From Saposhnikovia divaricata (Eukaryota; Streptophyta; Magnoliopsida; Apiales; Apiaceae): a stretch of DNA of 64,000 bases. Position numbers and translations under genes: made by a program. How positions within the stretch are numbered: position 1 is the stretch's first letter; the number at the start of each line of letters is the position of its first letter. The stretch is taken from the NCBI GenBank assembly GCA_036435485.1, contig CM071600.1, positions 55,425,546-55,489,545 on the forward strand, written 5' to 3'. A model generated the notes under the pieces. The model saw nothing but the letters and a program-made list of their open reading frames with translations, searched no databases and was not told where the DNA came from. Below are positions 24,801 through 36,591 of this stretch, piece by piece.

Positions 24801-25944
24801 CATCGTCACTGTTAAGCTATGACTCTGTTGATAAGATACAAATAAACTAATGTCAGTACAAATATGCACATTAGCTCCAGTATCAATCAACCATTCATTT
24901 AACAGATAAGTGGAAAATAGTACAGGGTTGTAGGTAACATACCGGTCCACATTGGTTTCAGAAGCCGTAGCCTCACCAACAACCATGTTCACTACAGGCC
25001 CACTTGAGGTTCCAAGCACAGCATTCGCTTGAGCTACCACCTCGGCTTTCTTCGCTTTCTTTGTCGGGCAGTCCTTACTCCAATGCCCAACCTACCCACA
25101 AGACCAACATGGTTTGTTTGCCTTTGGTTTCTTGGCCTTATCCTTGTCATTCTTAGGTTTATTACTATTACCCTTCTTAGAGACAGCCTTCCTTTTCTGT
25201 CCTACAGTTGCTACATTCACCTTCGAGCTTCCGTGCTCAGTGGGCACCACATATCCCTGTTTGGACTTGTGTTGTTCTTGCACCGAGATGTCCAGCATAA
25301 GGTTGGTCCAGGTGATCTCTCCTTTCTGTCTTTTCAGGGAGAGAGAGAACTCTTCCCAAGACTTTGGGAGTTTTTCAATCACACTCATCACCTTAAACTT
25401 TTCGGGGAGGTCCATTCCGGACTCCTTCAAAGCATGCACTATCATCTCGAACTCATGCACTTGCTCAGTCATGGACTTATTGTCCACCAGCTTGAAATCA
25501 AGGAACCTAGCCACAGAATACTTTTCCAGACCTTGTGGGTCAGTATTATGTGTCTGGTCCAGCTTCTCCCATAAGAGTTTTGCGGTGTAGGCATCAGAGG
25601 AGTACACATCAAACAAGGTGTTCATTAGAGCAGCCAAAATGGCCGCCCTAGCCACACCATCCTTCTCAGCCCACTTCGCAAAACCCTTAACTGATTCAGC
25701 CTTTGCTTGATCCACAACCGACTTCTCATATTCCACAACAGGCCATAGACCCTTTACAGTCAACCACAACTTCATCCTTTTCTGCCAGCGAGAAAAGCCA
25801 ACGCCCCCATTGAATTTCTCCGGCAACCCAGTCAATTCAACGGGTTGTGGAAAACTATAAGTGGTCCAATCCACGACCCCCAGCATATGCACCAGAACTA
25901 CCACTAACAGGACCACTAATAGGAACTTCAGTTTCGTTAACCAT
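21822..25944 (-). pseudogene. copia gag-pol polyprotein gene, disrupted
   Basis: The start ATG is at 25944-25942. Gag shows LPEKFNGGVGFSRWQKRMKL and a zinc knuckle. Protease has WLIDTGANVHI (about 24870-24895), integrase has the H-H-C-C finger (LWHARLGHLNFGALKNM, CQVC) and DRGGEY, RT has LYVDDILLFG (about 22800) and RNase H follows. Disruptions: a one-base shift near 25870, TAG inside the CCHC knuckle (25092-25094), a shift in a T7 run near 24595, TAG at 24263-24265, a shift at a T run near 23700, and TAA at 23070-23072 where CAA would fit. The last 398 codons are uninterrupted. Confidence 0.92.
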
Positions 25945-25982
25945 TATGCTAAATACTATATAACAGATTATCTCTTTAAGAA

Positions 25983-27139
25983 TGTTGGAAAATATGACTA
26001 TTACAGCAAAATAGAGGCAGTTATATATCGTATTTAACAAGTCCAGGCCAAGCATACAAGTGACGAAACAAAACACGAAGGTAAAAAACAGGTATATCAA
26101 TAACTGAAAGAACAAAGGAAAGATAAAAGACATACCAGCAGCAATAGCTATAACAGTATATCAAACAAGCACGAAAAACAGCTGAGTCGTCAAGCCTTGC
26201 TCGAAAACCTGACTGCTCTTAAAGAGATAATTGCCCCCACTTACACTGTGTTGCGATGCTTTGAACAACTCTTCCAGGATAAAACAGCTCCGAGTTAGAT
26301 GACCACAGCAATCAGAAAACTCGACTTCGACTAGGCACCTCAGTCGCCGGGAAAAACTACGAGGAGAGAACTGTATATAGAGCGAGAGCAGAGAGTGTAG
26401 AGAGAAAAAGTGAGAATGTAAGGTGTGGCACAAAAAAACCAGCAACTTAGCTCTCTATTTATAGGAGAGGCTAAGTGTAACTGATGCCACCCTATTTAAT
26501 TTTGTAACTGGCCAATAAAAACGAAACGGCTGAAACGGCCGAAACGTCTGATTTTCATTTAATAAAAAATGGCTGATTTAAAAATAAATCATAACAGTTA
26601 CTTAAATTAATCTCTGATCTAGCCCAGCCCAACTAATAAAAGATAACCCAGCCCAATTGATATATATTTATTCTAATTAAAATAATAGTATACACATAAA
26701 TAAAATCCCCCGCCCAGGTCGCCTCGCGTACACGAGACGCCGAGACATTCGCCCAAATCGCCCTTCGACCGAGCCGACCCGAGTCGAGATGTGGCGTGGC
26801 GAGGCGGACGGCGGCGGCAGCGCGCGTGATGCACACAGTAACACCATGCACCATCATACACCTTAGTAGTTGTACACTACCCATGTGTGTGATTCTATAT
26901 AAAGCCATCAACCCCCTTTATTTATTTCAATGTGGGACAAATGCACATTCTCATTTTCAAGCTCTTTCAAGTTATCAACTTCAACTCCATTTCTCTATGG
27001 ATTTCACTAAGAAAATTACTTAGACCCATATATGAAAATTTAAGTCCTCATAGCAAGGAACAATTTCCATTCGTTAAAATCCGGAATTAATATCAAGAAC
27101 ATATAAAATATATGCTCTAAAAACTCCCATTTTCTAACA
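25983..27139 (-). repeat. 5' LTR of the copia element
   Basis: It is 1157 bp and bounded by TG and CA. It lacks the ~113-bp block present in the 3' LTR. The sequence just inside it (TTCTTAAAGAGATAATCTG, minus strand) is not the usual copia primer-binding site TGGTATCAGAGC. Confidence 0.92.
26456..26463 (-). promoter_or_regulatory. TATA box in the copia 5' LTR
   Basis: On the minus strand CTCCTATAAATAGAGAG is a textbook plant TATA box. The matching site in the 3' LTR is at 20485-20492. It places the U3/R boundary about 30 bases further down, near 26425. Confidence 0.65.
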
Positions 27140-27698
27140 GTTCCCAGTACTTAATTTGTTTTTATATTATTGTACGTGTGATTTCCATCCTAATTATATT
27201 ATCTATGTTCTGCATTTGTGTTAAGGGTCTCTTAATCTTGGTCTAATAATGTGGAATCGATCTATTTTCTGCATTTGTGCTAAAACTTTCTTTGTTCCGG
27301 GCTTATGTGGATCTGGATAAGAGTACTGTGGTTGACGATGCAGTACAGTGAGATAAAATGAATATCAGTACTCCCTCCGATCTATGTTGGTCATATATTT
27401 TTTAAAAAAAATTATACTTTTTTTCAATAAAAATTTAATGTTATCTTTTTTTTTCAGAAAGAGAAATTTAAATTTTTTTAATTACTTGATCAAATCAGCT
27501 AAAGTTACGTGCAAAAATGATCCTATAAGATATATAAAAAAATAAGATGCAGTATAGTGGTAGGATGGCAGCATGCAATGCATATAGGGCTGTAAATGAG
27601 CAAAATCGAACCCGAACTCTTAATTGTTCACGTATCAACTCGTTATAAATACGTCGAGTTCGAACTTGATTGAACCAATATTTTGTTTGTGTATCGAC

Positions 27699-27775
27699 TC
27701 GTTAAGAAATATTTTATTCACGAACAGGTTCGCGAACTCGTTAAGAAATATTTTATTCACGAACATGTTCGCGAA
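27699..27775 (+). repeat. ~38-bp tandem duplication in a MITE-like segment
   Basis: CTCGTTAAGAAATATTTTAT followed by TCACGAACAGGTTCGCGAA occurs twice in a row with a single G/T difference. Confidence 0.75.
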
Positions 27776-28420
27776 CAGTTCACGAACATGTCTAACGAGC
27801 TAGTATTCACAAACGCGCTCATAAACATATCATAAATAGTGCTCATTAGCATGTGTTCACGAACACCTCAATTTTTTTTCTAACAAATTTTTATTGCATT
27901 AAAATAGAAAGAAAAATGGGGGATGAAAACTTAAAAACTCGAGAAATACTTCAAATTTGGAATTGTCAACAAATTAAATTTGGATCAGGTTTAGTTAATA
28001 CCTAATACCAACTAATATTATTATTTACAATGTAATGTATGTTATTATTTAATTAATAATAATAAAGATAATGTATAGATTTAAGAAAAAAATAATAAAT
28101 ACACAAAATAGACTAACTATTCCTTCGTAACATTTACTTAAACAATTATCTATTAGTTATCGTGAATTTAAGAACTTCTGTAAAATGTTAATTAATTATG
28201 TTCAAGAACATATATATTTAGTTTTTGCACAAATTCATCATAAATTGTGTTTATGAACATGACTCACGAACTATATTAACAAACTAATTCACGAACTATA
28301 TAATCGAACTTGTTCGTAAACTTTCGTATTAAAGTATATCGTTTTCAAATTCAGTTCATTTATGAGTCAAAATCGTGTTCATATTTTTTAAAATCGTGTT
28401 CAGTTCATGTTTATTTTTTG

Positions 28421-28645
28421 TTTAAAGGATTCTATCGTTAAGTTTATACCATCAAACTTAACCATTTTTTTCGCAGAGGCTAGTGCTGTGACTTGCTTGA
28501 CTTGTAACGATTATAGTGTGTGTGTGTCAAGGTTGCAGAAGCGGCTGTGTACTATTTCCATTATTTTTTTAAAGGATTCTTCTATCGATAAGTTTATAAT
28601 TTATACCATCAAACTTAACCATTTTTTCGCAGAGGCTAGTGCTGC
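28421..28645 (+). repeat. Duplicated ~70-bp block
   Basis: The block from AAAGGATTCTATCGTTAAG through CATCAAACTTAACC to CGCAGAGGCTAGTGCTG occurs at about 28424-28488 and 28570-28643. The second copy has small insertions. The shared TTTTTTCGCAG/AGGCTAGTGCTG edge looks like a splice acceptor followed by exon sequence, but I find no gene around it. Confidence 0.6.
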
Positions 28646-29444
28646 TGATCTGTACAGGTTCTTATGTATGTTTATATGGACTTGACCGATTAAAAATGAG
28701 CTGTGATCTTTTAGAAATCTATTCAAAATATTTAATATTAGAAATTATATGATATGCCTTGCTAACTTGTACTATGGTTCATATACATGTACATATGAGT
28801 TTAACTGGGTATAAATTTTGTTTTTACTTCATCGTACAACAGTTTATTTAGTCAATATGTATGCTTTATTTTCACTTGACTAATTTCTTTTAATAGATAT
28901 ATGTATATTTAATTTTCTTTTTAGATAATTGAACTGTTTTGGAACATATTTTGCTTTTCTAAACTGAAAACTCGTAAATATTTTGGAACGTGTTTTAAAA
29001 ATTTTTTAGAGTTTTATGAGAAAATGAAACTTCACAATATTTTTGAAAATTCAGTTACGAAAACTAGAACAAGTAATTTTCGTCATTCAGGGAATTGTAA
29101 TTGCCATATGTGACATCAACACAATTAACTGGCATGTGTGACATACTAACATTATAGTATAGTATTATTACTAGAGCAACTTTAACACAATCTTATATGG
29201 ATCTTTTTTTTTTCTAAATAATTAGGCCTTACAATCTTATACGAATCTTTTAGTCAAATTATAAAGAAAAAAAGCAAAAATTTTCTCCAATAAATTCCTA
29301 GCAACATTCTCTAATTTTTGAAGATTCAATTTTATTATTGAGGAGTGAACGCTTCCTTTTAAATTATTATTATATTTTTTTCTCTTTTTCATAAATGCAT
29401 TGAAGATGAATGAGTTTAATTATAGCTGTATATATAGAATATAG

Positions 29445-29820
29445 ATGATTAACAAAAAAAAAAAAGATAAGAGAGTGAGTTCAAGAAAAATTGTTGGAAA
29501 AAATGTCTGATTTTAACTCCTGAATAGTTAAGAGAAGTTTTTTTTTACAATTAAATGGTTAAGAGATTTTTTTTGAGACAAAATAGCTAAGAGATTTAGT
29601 TATGTTTGTATATAACTAATTAGCAAAAAATGATAAGAGAGTGAGTTTAAGAAAGATTATTGAAAAAAATGTATTTCAACTCCTAAGGATATTTTTTTTG
29701 ACAGTTAAATAGTTAAGAGATTTAGCTATGTTTGTATACCGCTAATTAGCAAAAAATGATAAGAGAATGAGTTGAATGAAAATAATTTGAAAAAAATGTA
29801 TGATTTCAACTCCTAGGTAA
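29445..29820 (+). repeat. Three diverged ~150-bp tandem repeats
   Basis: Each unit contains GATAAGAGAGTGAGTT, then GAAAAAAATGT, then TTTCAACTCCTA, then TTAAGAGATTTAG and TATGTTTGTATA, ending CTAATTAGCAAAAAATGATA. Units start near 29465, 29625 and 29755; the last is partial. Confidence 0.6.
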
Positions 29821-30206
29821 GAAAGTACTTAATTATTATATTATTTATTTATGGGAAGAATGCATAAACATTGTTAGAATTTCTCTTCGTGGACTTGTAT
29901 TACTAAAACTTGTCATGGCTACCTTTTTTGTTAGGGAATTATTTTGTCCTTTTTCTTCTCTTTTTTTTCTTCTTTTGTAAACAATGCCGACCCCCAGGTA
30001 AATACTACACGAATTAGATGACATGTACATCATATTTTCATACACCAAATCTCTTCTTTTAACAGACTTTCAATTTGGCCGAAGTATAGATAAAATCTCT
30101 ACTTCCATTACGAATTCTACCGTAAAAAATCGTTAAACCAAAATTTTGAGATTGAGATTTCGGCAAGTAGTATGCAAATTGCAAAGTACGTGATGTTATA
30201 TCACAT

Positions 30207-30330
30207 TGTTAGAAAAAGCCAAAATGGTAAAGATGATTCTTCACGAATTAACCTTAGTCTTTAGCTTGTACATTTCATCTGTATATATATCACTGTAAAC
30301 ATTTCAGTTAGTAAGCAATACAATTTAACA
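30207..30330 (+). repeat. Possible short solo LTR
   Basis: The segment begins TGTTAGAAAAAGCC and ends CAATTTAACA, with TATATATATCACTGTAAAC in between, a composition like a short copia LTR. There is no matching target duplication (left CACAT, right TTCCA), so the call is weak. Confidence 0.25.
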
Positions 30331-30642
30331 TTCCACAATTTCTCTGTCTATCTCTCTCTCTGTCTGATTTTGTTCAAGTAATTCATAGACTACTTAGTTT
30401 TACAAATACTACAATTCTTTCCATACATACATTTTCTATTTACGCACACTTACGCACAGTATACATATATTTTCTATACTACAATAATTTACATACATGC
30501 ACACTTACGCACAACATGCATGCATGGATCCTAACCACTTGATTTAATTTGTTAATAGGATCCAAACTTACAAAATCATGGCAATAGACCGAAGTTTATT
30601 CCTACGTCGGCTTGCAACAATTACGGTGCTTATACTGCTAAT

Positions 30643-30995
30643 ATAACTCCCACGACTGATTAGAGGCTTCCGATCACTATTTCGGGATGTTTCACCCGAG
30701 TTTAGGTGTCTGCAAAACAATGCTTTTCCGGGGATGGCGGCCGTCAAGCACCTCCGGTGTAAGAATCAGTAATCGGAAATAATAATAACCAGGCAGGTAA
30801 GAGTGTATCTGTTTTTAAGGGGAGAGATTCTATATTTTTGAGCCATTGTATGTGAAAGTTGCGTGTGTCTTACCTGTGTGTAGAATGGGGGTATTTATAG
30901 GCTGGGCTCTCCAGTCACTGTAGACCACTTGGTAGCCGTAAAAGCTATAGTGAGCCGCTAAATCTACAGTTAGCCGCAAAAGCTACAGTGACCAG
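30643..30995 (-). repeat. 3' LTR of the TAT element, outer piece
   Basis: It matches 60488-60840 of the right LTR with scattered substitutions. It ends where the Tekay LTR begins (TGTAAGAACCCAG at 30996). Confidence 0.9.
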
Positions 30996-33489
30996 TGTAA
31001 GAACCCAGATTTTGGGTGGGATTAAAACTTTTATGTATTTAATGATGTAAGAATGAATAGTGGTTATGACTGCGATGTAACGAAGATCTATTAAATAAAT
31101 GGAACGGATTTGAATTCAATTACTTATATGTCATGCAGAATACTTTTGGTTGACGGCATAGATAAGAATGGTCTATCTCCTAAGAATATAAGTGTATTAC
31201 TTCAAGTAAGATTATTCTTGTGTCATCCAAATCAATATCTATTATAAGTCCAGCGGTTCCGTAAAAAGGTTAAGAAGCACTCGAGAGTGAACCAGGTTCA
31301 TTTTCCTAATTATAGGAATTAAATAAAAATAAGTGATGAATAGTGATTTTGGTGGAATTTGGAATATTATTATAATAATGATATACCCGGTATTCGGAAC
31401 GGATTTCTGAGTTCGTATTAGTGATCCAGGGGGAAAATAAGTGTATGTAAAAGCTGTCGGATTCTGAAAAACCGCACTTTTATTTTCTCCGAGAGTTCCC
31501 TGGACACTGATAGCCTTAAGTAATTAACGAATGGATTAAAGGAATATAAAATGGAAAGTTAGTAAGAAAGGTGGAGAATGGTAGTATAAATATTAAGAAG
31601 GTTTTCGGTAAAACCCTAACTAGAAACGAATGAGTTATCCCCTCGAACGATCAACGAACAAGCAAGGAAATTGAGTAATACCCGGACAAAGGAACGAATA
31701 AATAACCAAGAGACAAACAAGTGCAATTGGTGGGAAAAGGAGAAACCCAAGTAACATCCTTATAAGTCAACTACAAGATGAGTGGTGTAATTGCATTCTT
31801 GCAAAAATGGAGTTGTTTGTTGTAGTGCCAACACTTGGCCCAATGAGGAAGCAACAAGTGGCACCATTGGATTGCCAACAACACATTAAAAGAGATGCAT
31901 CCATTATATATGCAAGGGTTATACATGTATTAGCCATAAATCACCAAAACAAAACAAACCACCACCATTTTTCTCCATTTCTTCATAAAAATCTGCCCAT
32001 TCTTAGCTAATTGGAAGTCCAACTTCCAACCATCACTTGTTCTTCAAATTTTTATGGTAAGTACTACATATCATGGTAATGATCTCCTAGAAATTTCAGC
32101 TTCAAATTCATCTTTTATCATTTTCAAATAAATCATCAAAGATGATGATGAATAGTGTTCTTCATAAACTAACTTTTATTTCTTGATTTCTTTTGATTAT
32201 TCAAGATATACTAAGGCTAGATAAGGGCTAAACAAGGCTTGATAAGTTCATACATACACCAAGGAAGGTATACCACTCTTGAAAACCAAGCTCTTAGTTT
32301 AAGTTTTGGTATTTTAGATGAGTTATATGGATTTAATGCATGTTTAGGACCTTAAGATTATGATTGGGATTTATTAAATGTGAAATTAGTTTAGATGAAC
32401 GGAAAGACATTGCTTGGTCTTAGTTCATGGTTGAATAACATGTAAATGTTGTTTGGAGTGGAAACTATGATTATTGGATGGTTTGAAATTTGGAAATCAT
32501 GTAAACATAGCCGTCGTAATGCCCGATTGTCGTTAGCCTTAAGAAACCGTGATTAGCAGTAGCATGAACACACTGTCCAGTCTTGGATTTTGCCATGAAA
32601 GGCTAGATTATGTTATAAGCTTCGTTTTGATATAAAGATCACGTGAAACGGACTTACGGTTTAGGATTTATGACTAAATTACTAAAAGTAGTTCGAATCC
32701 GTAAACAAAAGTTCGTAACTGAAATTGAACCCTCGTAAGCAATGTAACGTCATGGCGAATCTTGGTAAATAAATACTAGGGGTAAGAAGGAAGGTGTGAA
32801 AGAAAACCGTATGTCAAAAAGAGCATTTTTCGATTTATTAAAAATGTTCGAGTCAAGGTTAAACGAGAACGAACCCCTAAAAGACGACTCTTTTATAACT
32901 TTGGTAAAACGCTTAGAAAACGGGCGATAAAACTCGGAGTAAAATATTGGTTCGTAACGATCAACCTTAGAACTCATATGACTTAAGTATGTCCCAAGTA
33001 TAAGTGCAGTGACATGTCGTATTAACGAACGAATGTCGGGTCGGATCAGTGATAATAAGTAATCCACTAAAAGGGGTATAACGAGATGACTCGAGAACGT
33101 GTTTCGATTTAAGTATAACTTAACGTTTAATATGTTAAGTGATTAATTCCGAATGCCTTGGCTATTTATAGATCACCAGGCTGAACCGGGACCCGCTACC
33201 ACTACCCCTTACCGTACTCGACTACCAGGCAAGTTTCAATTCCCTTCTTTTAGGCTGTTGTTGTGATTGAATAAATATATATATATATGATTGCTGATAT
33301 ACATATGCCATTGCATGCATGCCTACTTTCAAGTTGAATTGATATACTTGTTCCCTGAATGTTATTGTTGGCTTATAAGCTAGATAGTTATATATCAGTT
33401 ATAAGCCGGTTATTATAAGACCCTCATAGAAGGGCGTATACATCTTTATTCATCAAATATAGACCGGGAGTCAATATTTCTTGATATAT

Positions 33490-34250
33490 CGAGATTACCT
33501 CGGGAGAAAATATTTAAGTAAATATTTTCTATTATTTGGGCGACGAATATTATTTGAATATTCGTTCGGGACTAATTATTTTAACGATCCTTACTTCAAA
33601 TAATTATTTGAATTTAACTATTCAACGAATAATACTTCTCAATATTCATTCAGAGTCGAATTGATTATCGACTATTATTTCGAATATTCTTCTAAAGATG
33701 AGACTGTTAGATGAATATTATTTGGATATTCTCTTAGATTATTATTTTATTAAATAAATATTACTTTCGAATATTCATTTAAGATATTAAATACTTGATG
33801 AATGTTATTTTAATATTCATCTGAAGCTTGATTTAATTATCGAATATTATCTCGAATATTCCTTAAGGCTTGGATTACTAAATGAATATTACTTGATATT
33901 CATTTAGGATATTATTCATTAAATGAATATTACTTTTGAATATTCATTTAAATTTCCTAATTAATTATGATTATTACCTTAAATATTCTTTTCAGGTCTT
34001 ATTAATTAATGAATATTGTTTTGAATATTCATTTAAATATTTATTTATTCAATAAATATTCCCCTGATATCTCTTCAGGGATTATTTTGAGAAATACTCT
34101 GATTAAAGATATTCTTTCATATTCCCAAATATTCTGTAAAATATTTTAATTCAATAAATATTCTCTGAATATTTATTCCATACTTAGAATAACCTCGATA
34201 AGGTTTATCTTCTTCGATTATTACAGAAAATATTTCGAAGTCATATTATT
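33490..34250 (+). repeat. GAATATTC-rich palindromic segment of the Tekay LTR
   Basis: Words of the type GAATATTC-ATTTAA, AATATTATTT and TAAATGAATATTACTT recur. I count six exact GAATATTC palindromes between 33556 and 34031, plus many one-off variants. The same block is in LTR B at about 44250-45010. Confidence 0.75.
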
Positions 34251-35083
34251 ATTAATCTTGTATCAAGAAAGGTTCCCAGACATCATTCATCTTTGAGTCT
34301 ATCTTCTTAATAATAAGGGAACCTTACTTGGAAAAATATTATTTATCTTGTCGACTTCCCGGTCATAAAGTATTCCCTTCACCCGCAACTCGGGTGCTGT
34401 TGACTTATTAAAGTCGTTGTTTACCTTCTCATCTTTCGAGGGGTAAGATTACTGGAACAAGTTGATATCCATTACCAAGTAATAGCTTGGGAGATATTGG
34501 TAAATTTTCCTTTCCAACTAGATACGACTACTTTGTGGAGTCTTATCAACAAGTCTTATACTTGGGGAAAGGGGGACGAACGTTACATTCAGAATCATGA
34601 ATTCTATTTGAACTAGGAGTCGTGTAAGAGGCCGAGTAGCGCCGGTCCATCCCCTTGGCCCAACCGTTGGCCGGGGAGAGCTAGCAAGGCGGTATACAAG
34701 TAAAGCCGTCAGTTCTTCCTTCTACCGGTAGTAAATCTAAATTGAGCTGTACGATCTCGACTGATCATCAAGATTGGAACAGCGGGCGCGGTGAATACTC
34801 CATCATTGGTTCATCATCCAAATTCATTTATTTCCTGCAACATGATTACTGTTGGCAGAGTTGGAAAAGAGTCATAACTGGAATTGCAACCCTTTCTTGC
34901 AAGTTCCTCTTCTTAATAACGATAATAATATCTCGCTTACTTTGATGTAGCAGATATTTCTTCAAACAAATACTTTAAGTTACCTTGTAACTTCATCGTT
35001 CATATTATACTGGCATCATTTCCGTAAATGCATGGCATATGGTTTAAAAGATAGCTTTGAACTGTTTTAAATTATCGTTCAGT

Positions 35084-35090
35084 TATATAT
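35084..35090 (+). promoter_or_regulatory. Possible TATA box of the Tekay LTR
   Basis: AGTTATATATTTG lies about 40 bases ahead of the LTR-located start codon at 35131. If real, the U3 region would be ~4.1 kb and R-U5 only ~0.4 kb. No other candidate stands out nearby. Confidence 0.35.
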
Positions 35091-35130
35091 TTGTTGGTGG
35101 GCTTTCGCTCACCCTTGCTTTGTTTATATT

Positions 35131-36591
35131 ATGTCACAACAACAGCTAGGACAGATGGCTCGCGTCAGGCGCACTCGGCGCAAGCAGGTTACCCGACCCA
35201 CCGGACTACCCGCTGAGATGCTAGCCGCCATTGCTGAGGTAGCATAGTTAGACAGCTTTTGTTCCCTGTTTAACTATATGTATAATTAATGTAATCAACG
35301 GCAAAACTTTTAAACCTATGATGTTATCCTTTTGGGATTGTAATAACTTTTATTCGTAACCCTTTAATGTAAGACTTATTTCAATTTCATCTCTGGGACT
35401 ATAACTGTTGTGTGTGTGAGTGGTAATTATTGTGGGGTCACAGCATGTGATTTATTTATTGTGGACTCAAGTCAAGTATTATGAATGGATGTAAGACCGT
35501 AACCACCAGATCCCTGACCCCGGATCTGGGGGTGTTACAGAGATGGTATCAGAACGAGAGTTATATATCCCAAGAGATGATACGACATTATATAATAATA
35601 AATTCAATAATATAATAAGAACCCTTGCCAGGTTCACCTAAAACCCTTACGGGAACTTTTTAAGTATCATGATAGTAACATAGTTCGTCTTGTGTAGGCG
35701 AGCGACTTGTCGGCCCAGGAGGCAGCTGCGAGACAGCATGATGAGGACATGTTCCGGACTAGGGACCCATATTATGAGCACTTGCCTGAGGATGATACTG
35801 AGCCTGAGGAGGAGGACGCTGAGGAGGTCCAGGTTGAGGCTGATACTGATGTGATCGAGTCTGAGGAGGAGGACCCTGAGGAGGTCCAGGATGATGCTGA
35901 CACAGATGTTGTTGAGACTGAGGGAGAGGAGGACCCGGAGGGGATCCAGACAGGACAGGATGCTGAGTTAGTGGTTGAGGATGATGATTATTGGGTTATG
36001 ACTGAGTTCAGGACTATGGGAGCTGACACTGACATGACCACGGATCAGGTGGTGCCGGTGGATGAGGGTGTTGAGGGAGATATAGATGAGCCAGTAGTTG
36101 GTGCTGTAGGGAGTTCTGGACTTTTTGTGCCACTCCTCCCTGTTGAGAGAGCCCCTACCCCACCACCACTACCTGTGAGCCCCTACCCCGACGAGTTTGA
36201 GGAGCTTACCCCAGAGCCCCAGCAGATAGAGACTGCCGCTCCAGCTGAGCCATCCACCCCACCTCATGCCCCGATAGGAGGAGTCCCAGTATGTGTTCAC
36301 AACTTGATTGTGAACGGGCTTTATAGAGAGTTGTCTGTGGCAGATGCCAGGTTGGCAGAGTCTAGGAGTGAGTTAGCAGCAGAGAGAGCCGCCCGGATGA
36401 GGGTGCAGGGCAGGAGGACTATCAGTGACAGAGTTGGGTATAGGGCGGTGACCCGCATCGAGCTGAGGGCTCGGGTGAGGGTGCGACAGTTGCCTACTGA
36501 TGGGCATGGTAGGGTAGACAGAGCAGCGGTTGAGGAGGTTTTCCGCATCGCCATGGGGAGGGTTCGGAGGATGTTTCGTCGTGACGGCTGA
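35131..36591 (+). CDS. Extra Tekay protein ahead of gag, spliced from an exon in the LTR (333 residues)
   Basis: Exon 1 is 35131-35238, inside the LTR. The intron 35239-35697 (GT-AG) spans the LTR end and primer-binding site, and exon 2 is 35698-36591. Exon 1 encodes a basic leader (MARVRRTRRKQVTRP within 36 residues). Without splicing its frame stops two codons past the donor; exon 2 has an in-frame TAG just before its first codon and its first ATG is 17 codons in. Joined, the two are in phase. Exon 2 encodes a strongly acidic region (EPEEEDAEE, EEEDPEEVQ), a proline-rich linker (APTPPPLPV), a heptad-like stretch (RLAESRSELAAERAARMRV) and an Arg-rich C-terminus. I recognise no family. Splicing is an inference from the sequence; the function is unknown. 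Confidence 0.6.
35544..35556 (+). other. Primer-binding site of the Tekay element
   Basis: Four bases after the LTR end, TGGTATCAGAACG matches the tRNA-Met-type primer site TGGTATCAGAGC, with a G-to-A change. The second copy (46305-46316) keeps the canonical TGGTATCAGAGC. Confidence 0.85.

Larger units (their letters stand above)
20012..27139 (-). mobile_element. Full-length Ty1/copia LTR retrotransposon (inactivated)
   Basis: Two direct LTRs (20012-21297 and 25983-27139) start TGTTGGAAAATATG and end CATTTTCTAACA. The five bases GTTCC lie immediately left (20007-20011) and right (27140-27144), a clean target duplication. The coding strand is minus, with the order gag, protease, integrase, reverse transcriptase, RNase H that defines Ty1/copia. 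A purine tract GGATTTGTGGGGGAT (minus strand, about 21298-21312) precedes the 3' LTR. Several stops and frameshifts make it non-autonomous. Confidence 0.95.
27145..30206. other. Gene-free region with degraded repeats
   Basis: No supportable coding region. At about 27374 ACTCCCTCCGATC resembles a Stowaway MITE end, but no partner end is visible. From about 27583 GGGCTGTAAATGAGC and repeated GTTCGCGAAC-type words resemble one half of a hAT-type MITE family. Other repeats are listed separately. Confidence 0.45.
30996..35539 (+). repeat. Tekay LTR A (4544 bp)
   Basis: Starts TGTAAGAACCCAG and ends GGGGGTGTTACA. Most of it is non-coding, with a GAATATTC-rich segment at 33490-34250. Its last ~450 bases carry TATATAT (35084-35090) and the first exon of an extra gene (ATG at 35131). 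A 67-codon frame at 31807-32010 and a 105-codon minus frame at 32750-33067 are open, but I see no protein-family features in them. Confidence 0.93.

Noticed and set aside
27374..27560. Stowaway MITE starting ACTCCCTCCGATC
   Set aside because: Only one end resembles the family; no inverted partner or TA duplication found nearby.
31807..32010. 67-codon plus frame in the Tekay LTR (also 42566-42769)
   Set aside because: Short, no family features, and far upstream of the probable transcription start.
32750..33067. 105-codon minus-strand frame in the Tekay LTR, repeated at 43509-43826
   Set aside because: It is present twice only because the LTR is duplicated. It lacks recognisable motifs and any promoter or splice context.
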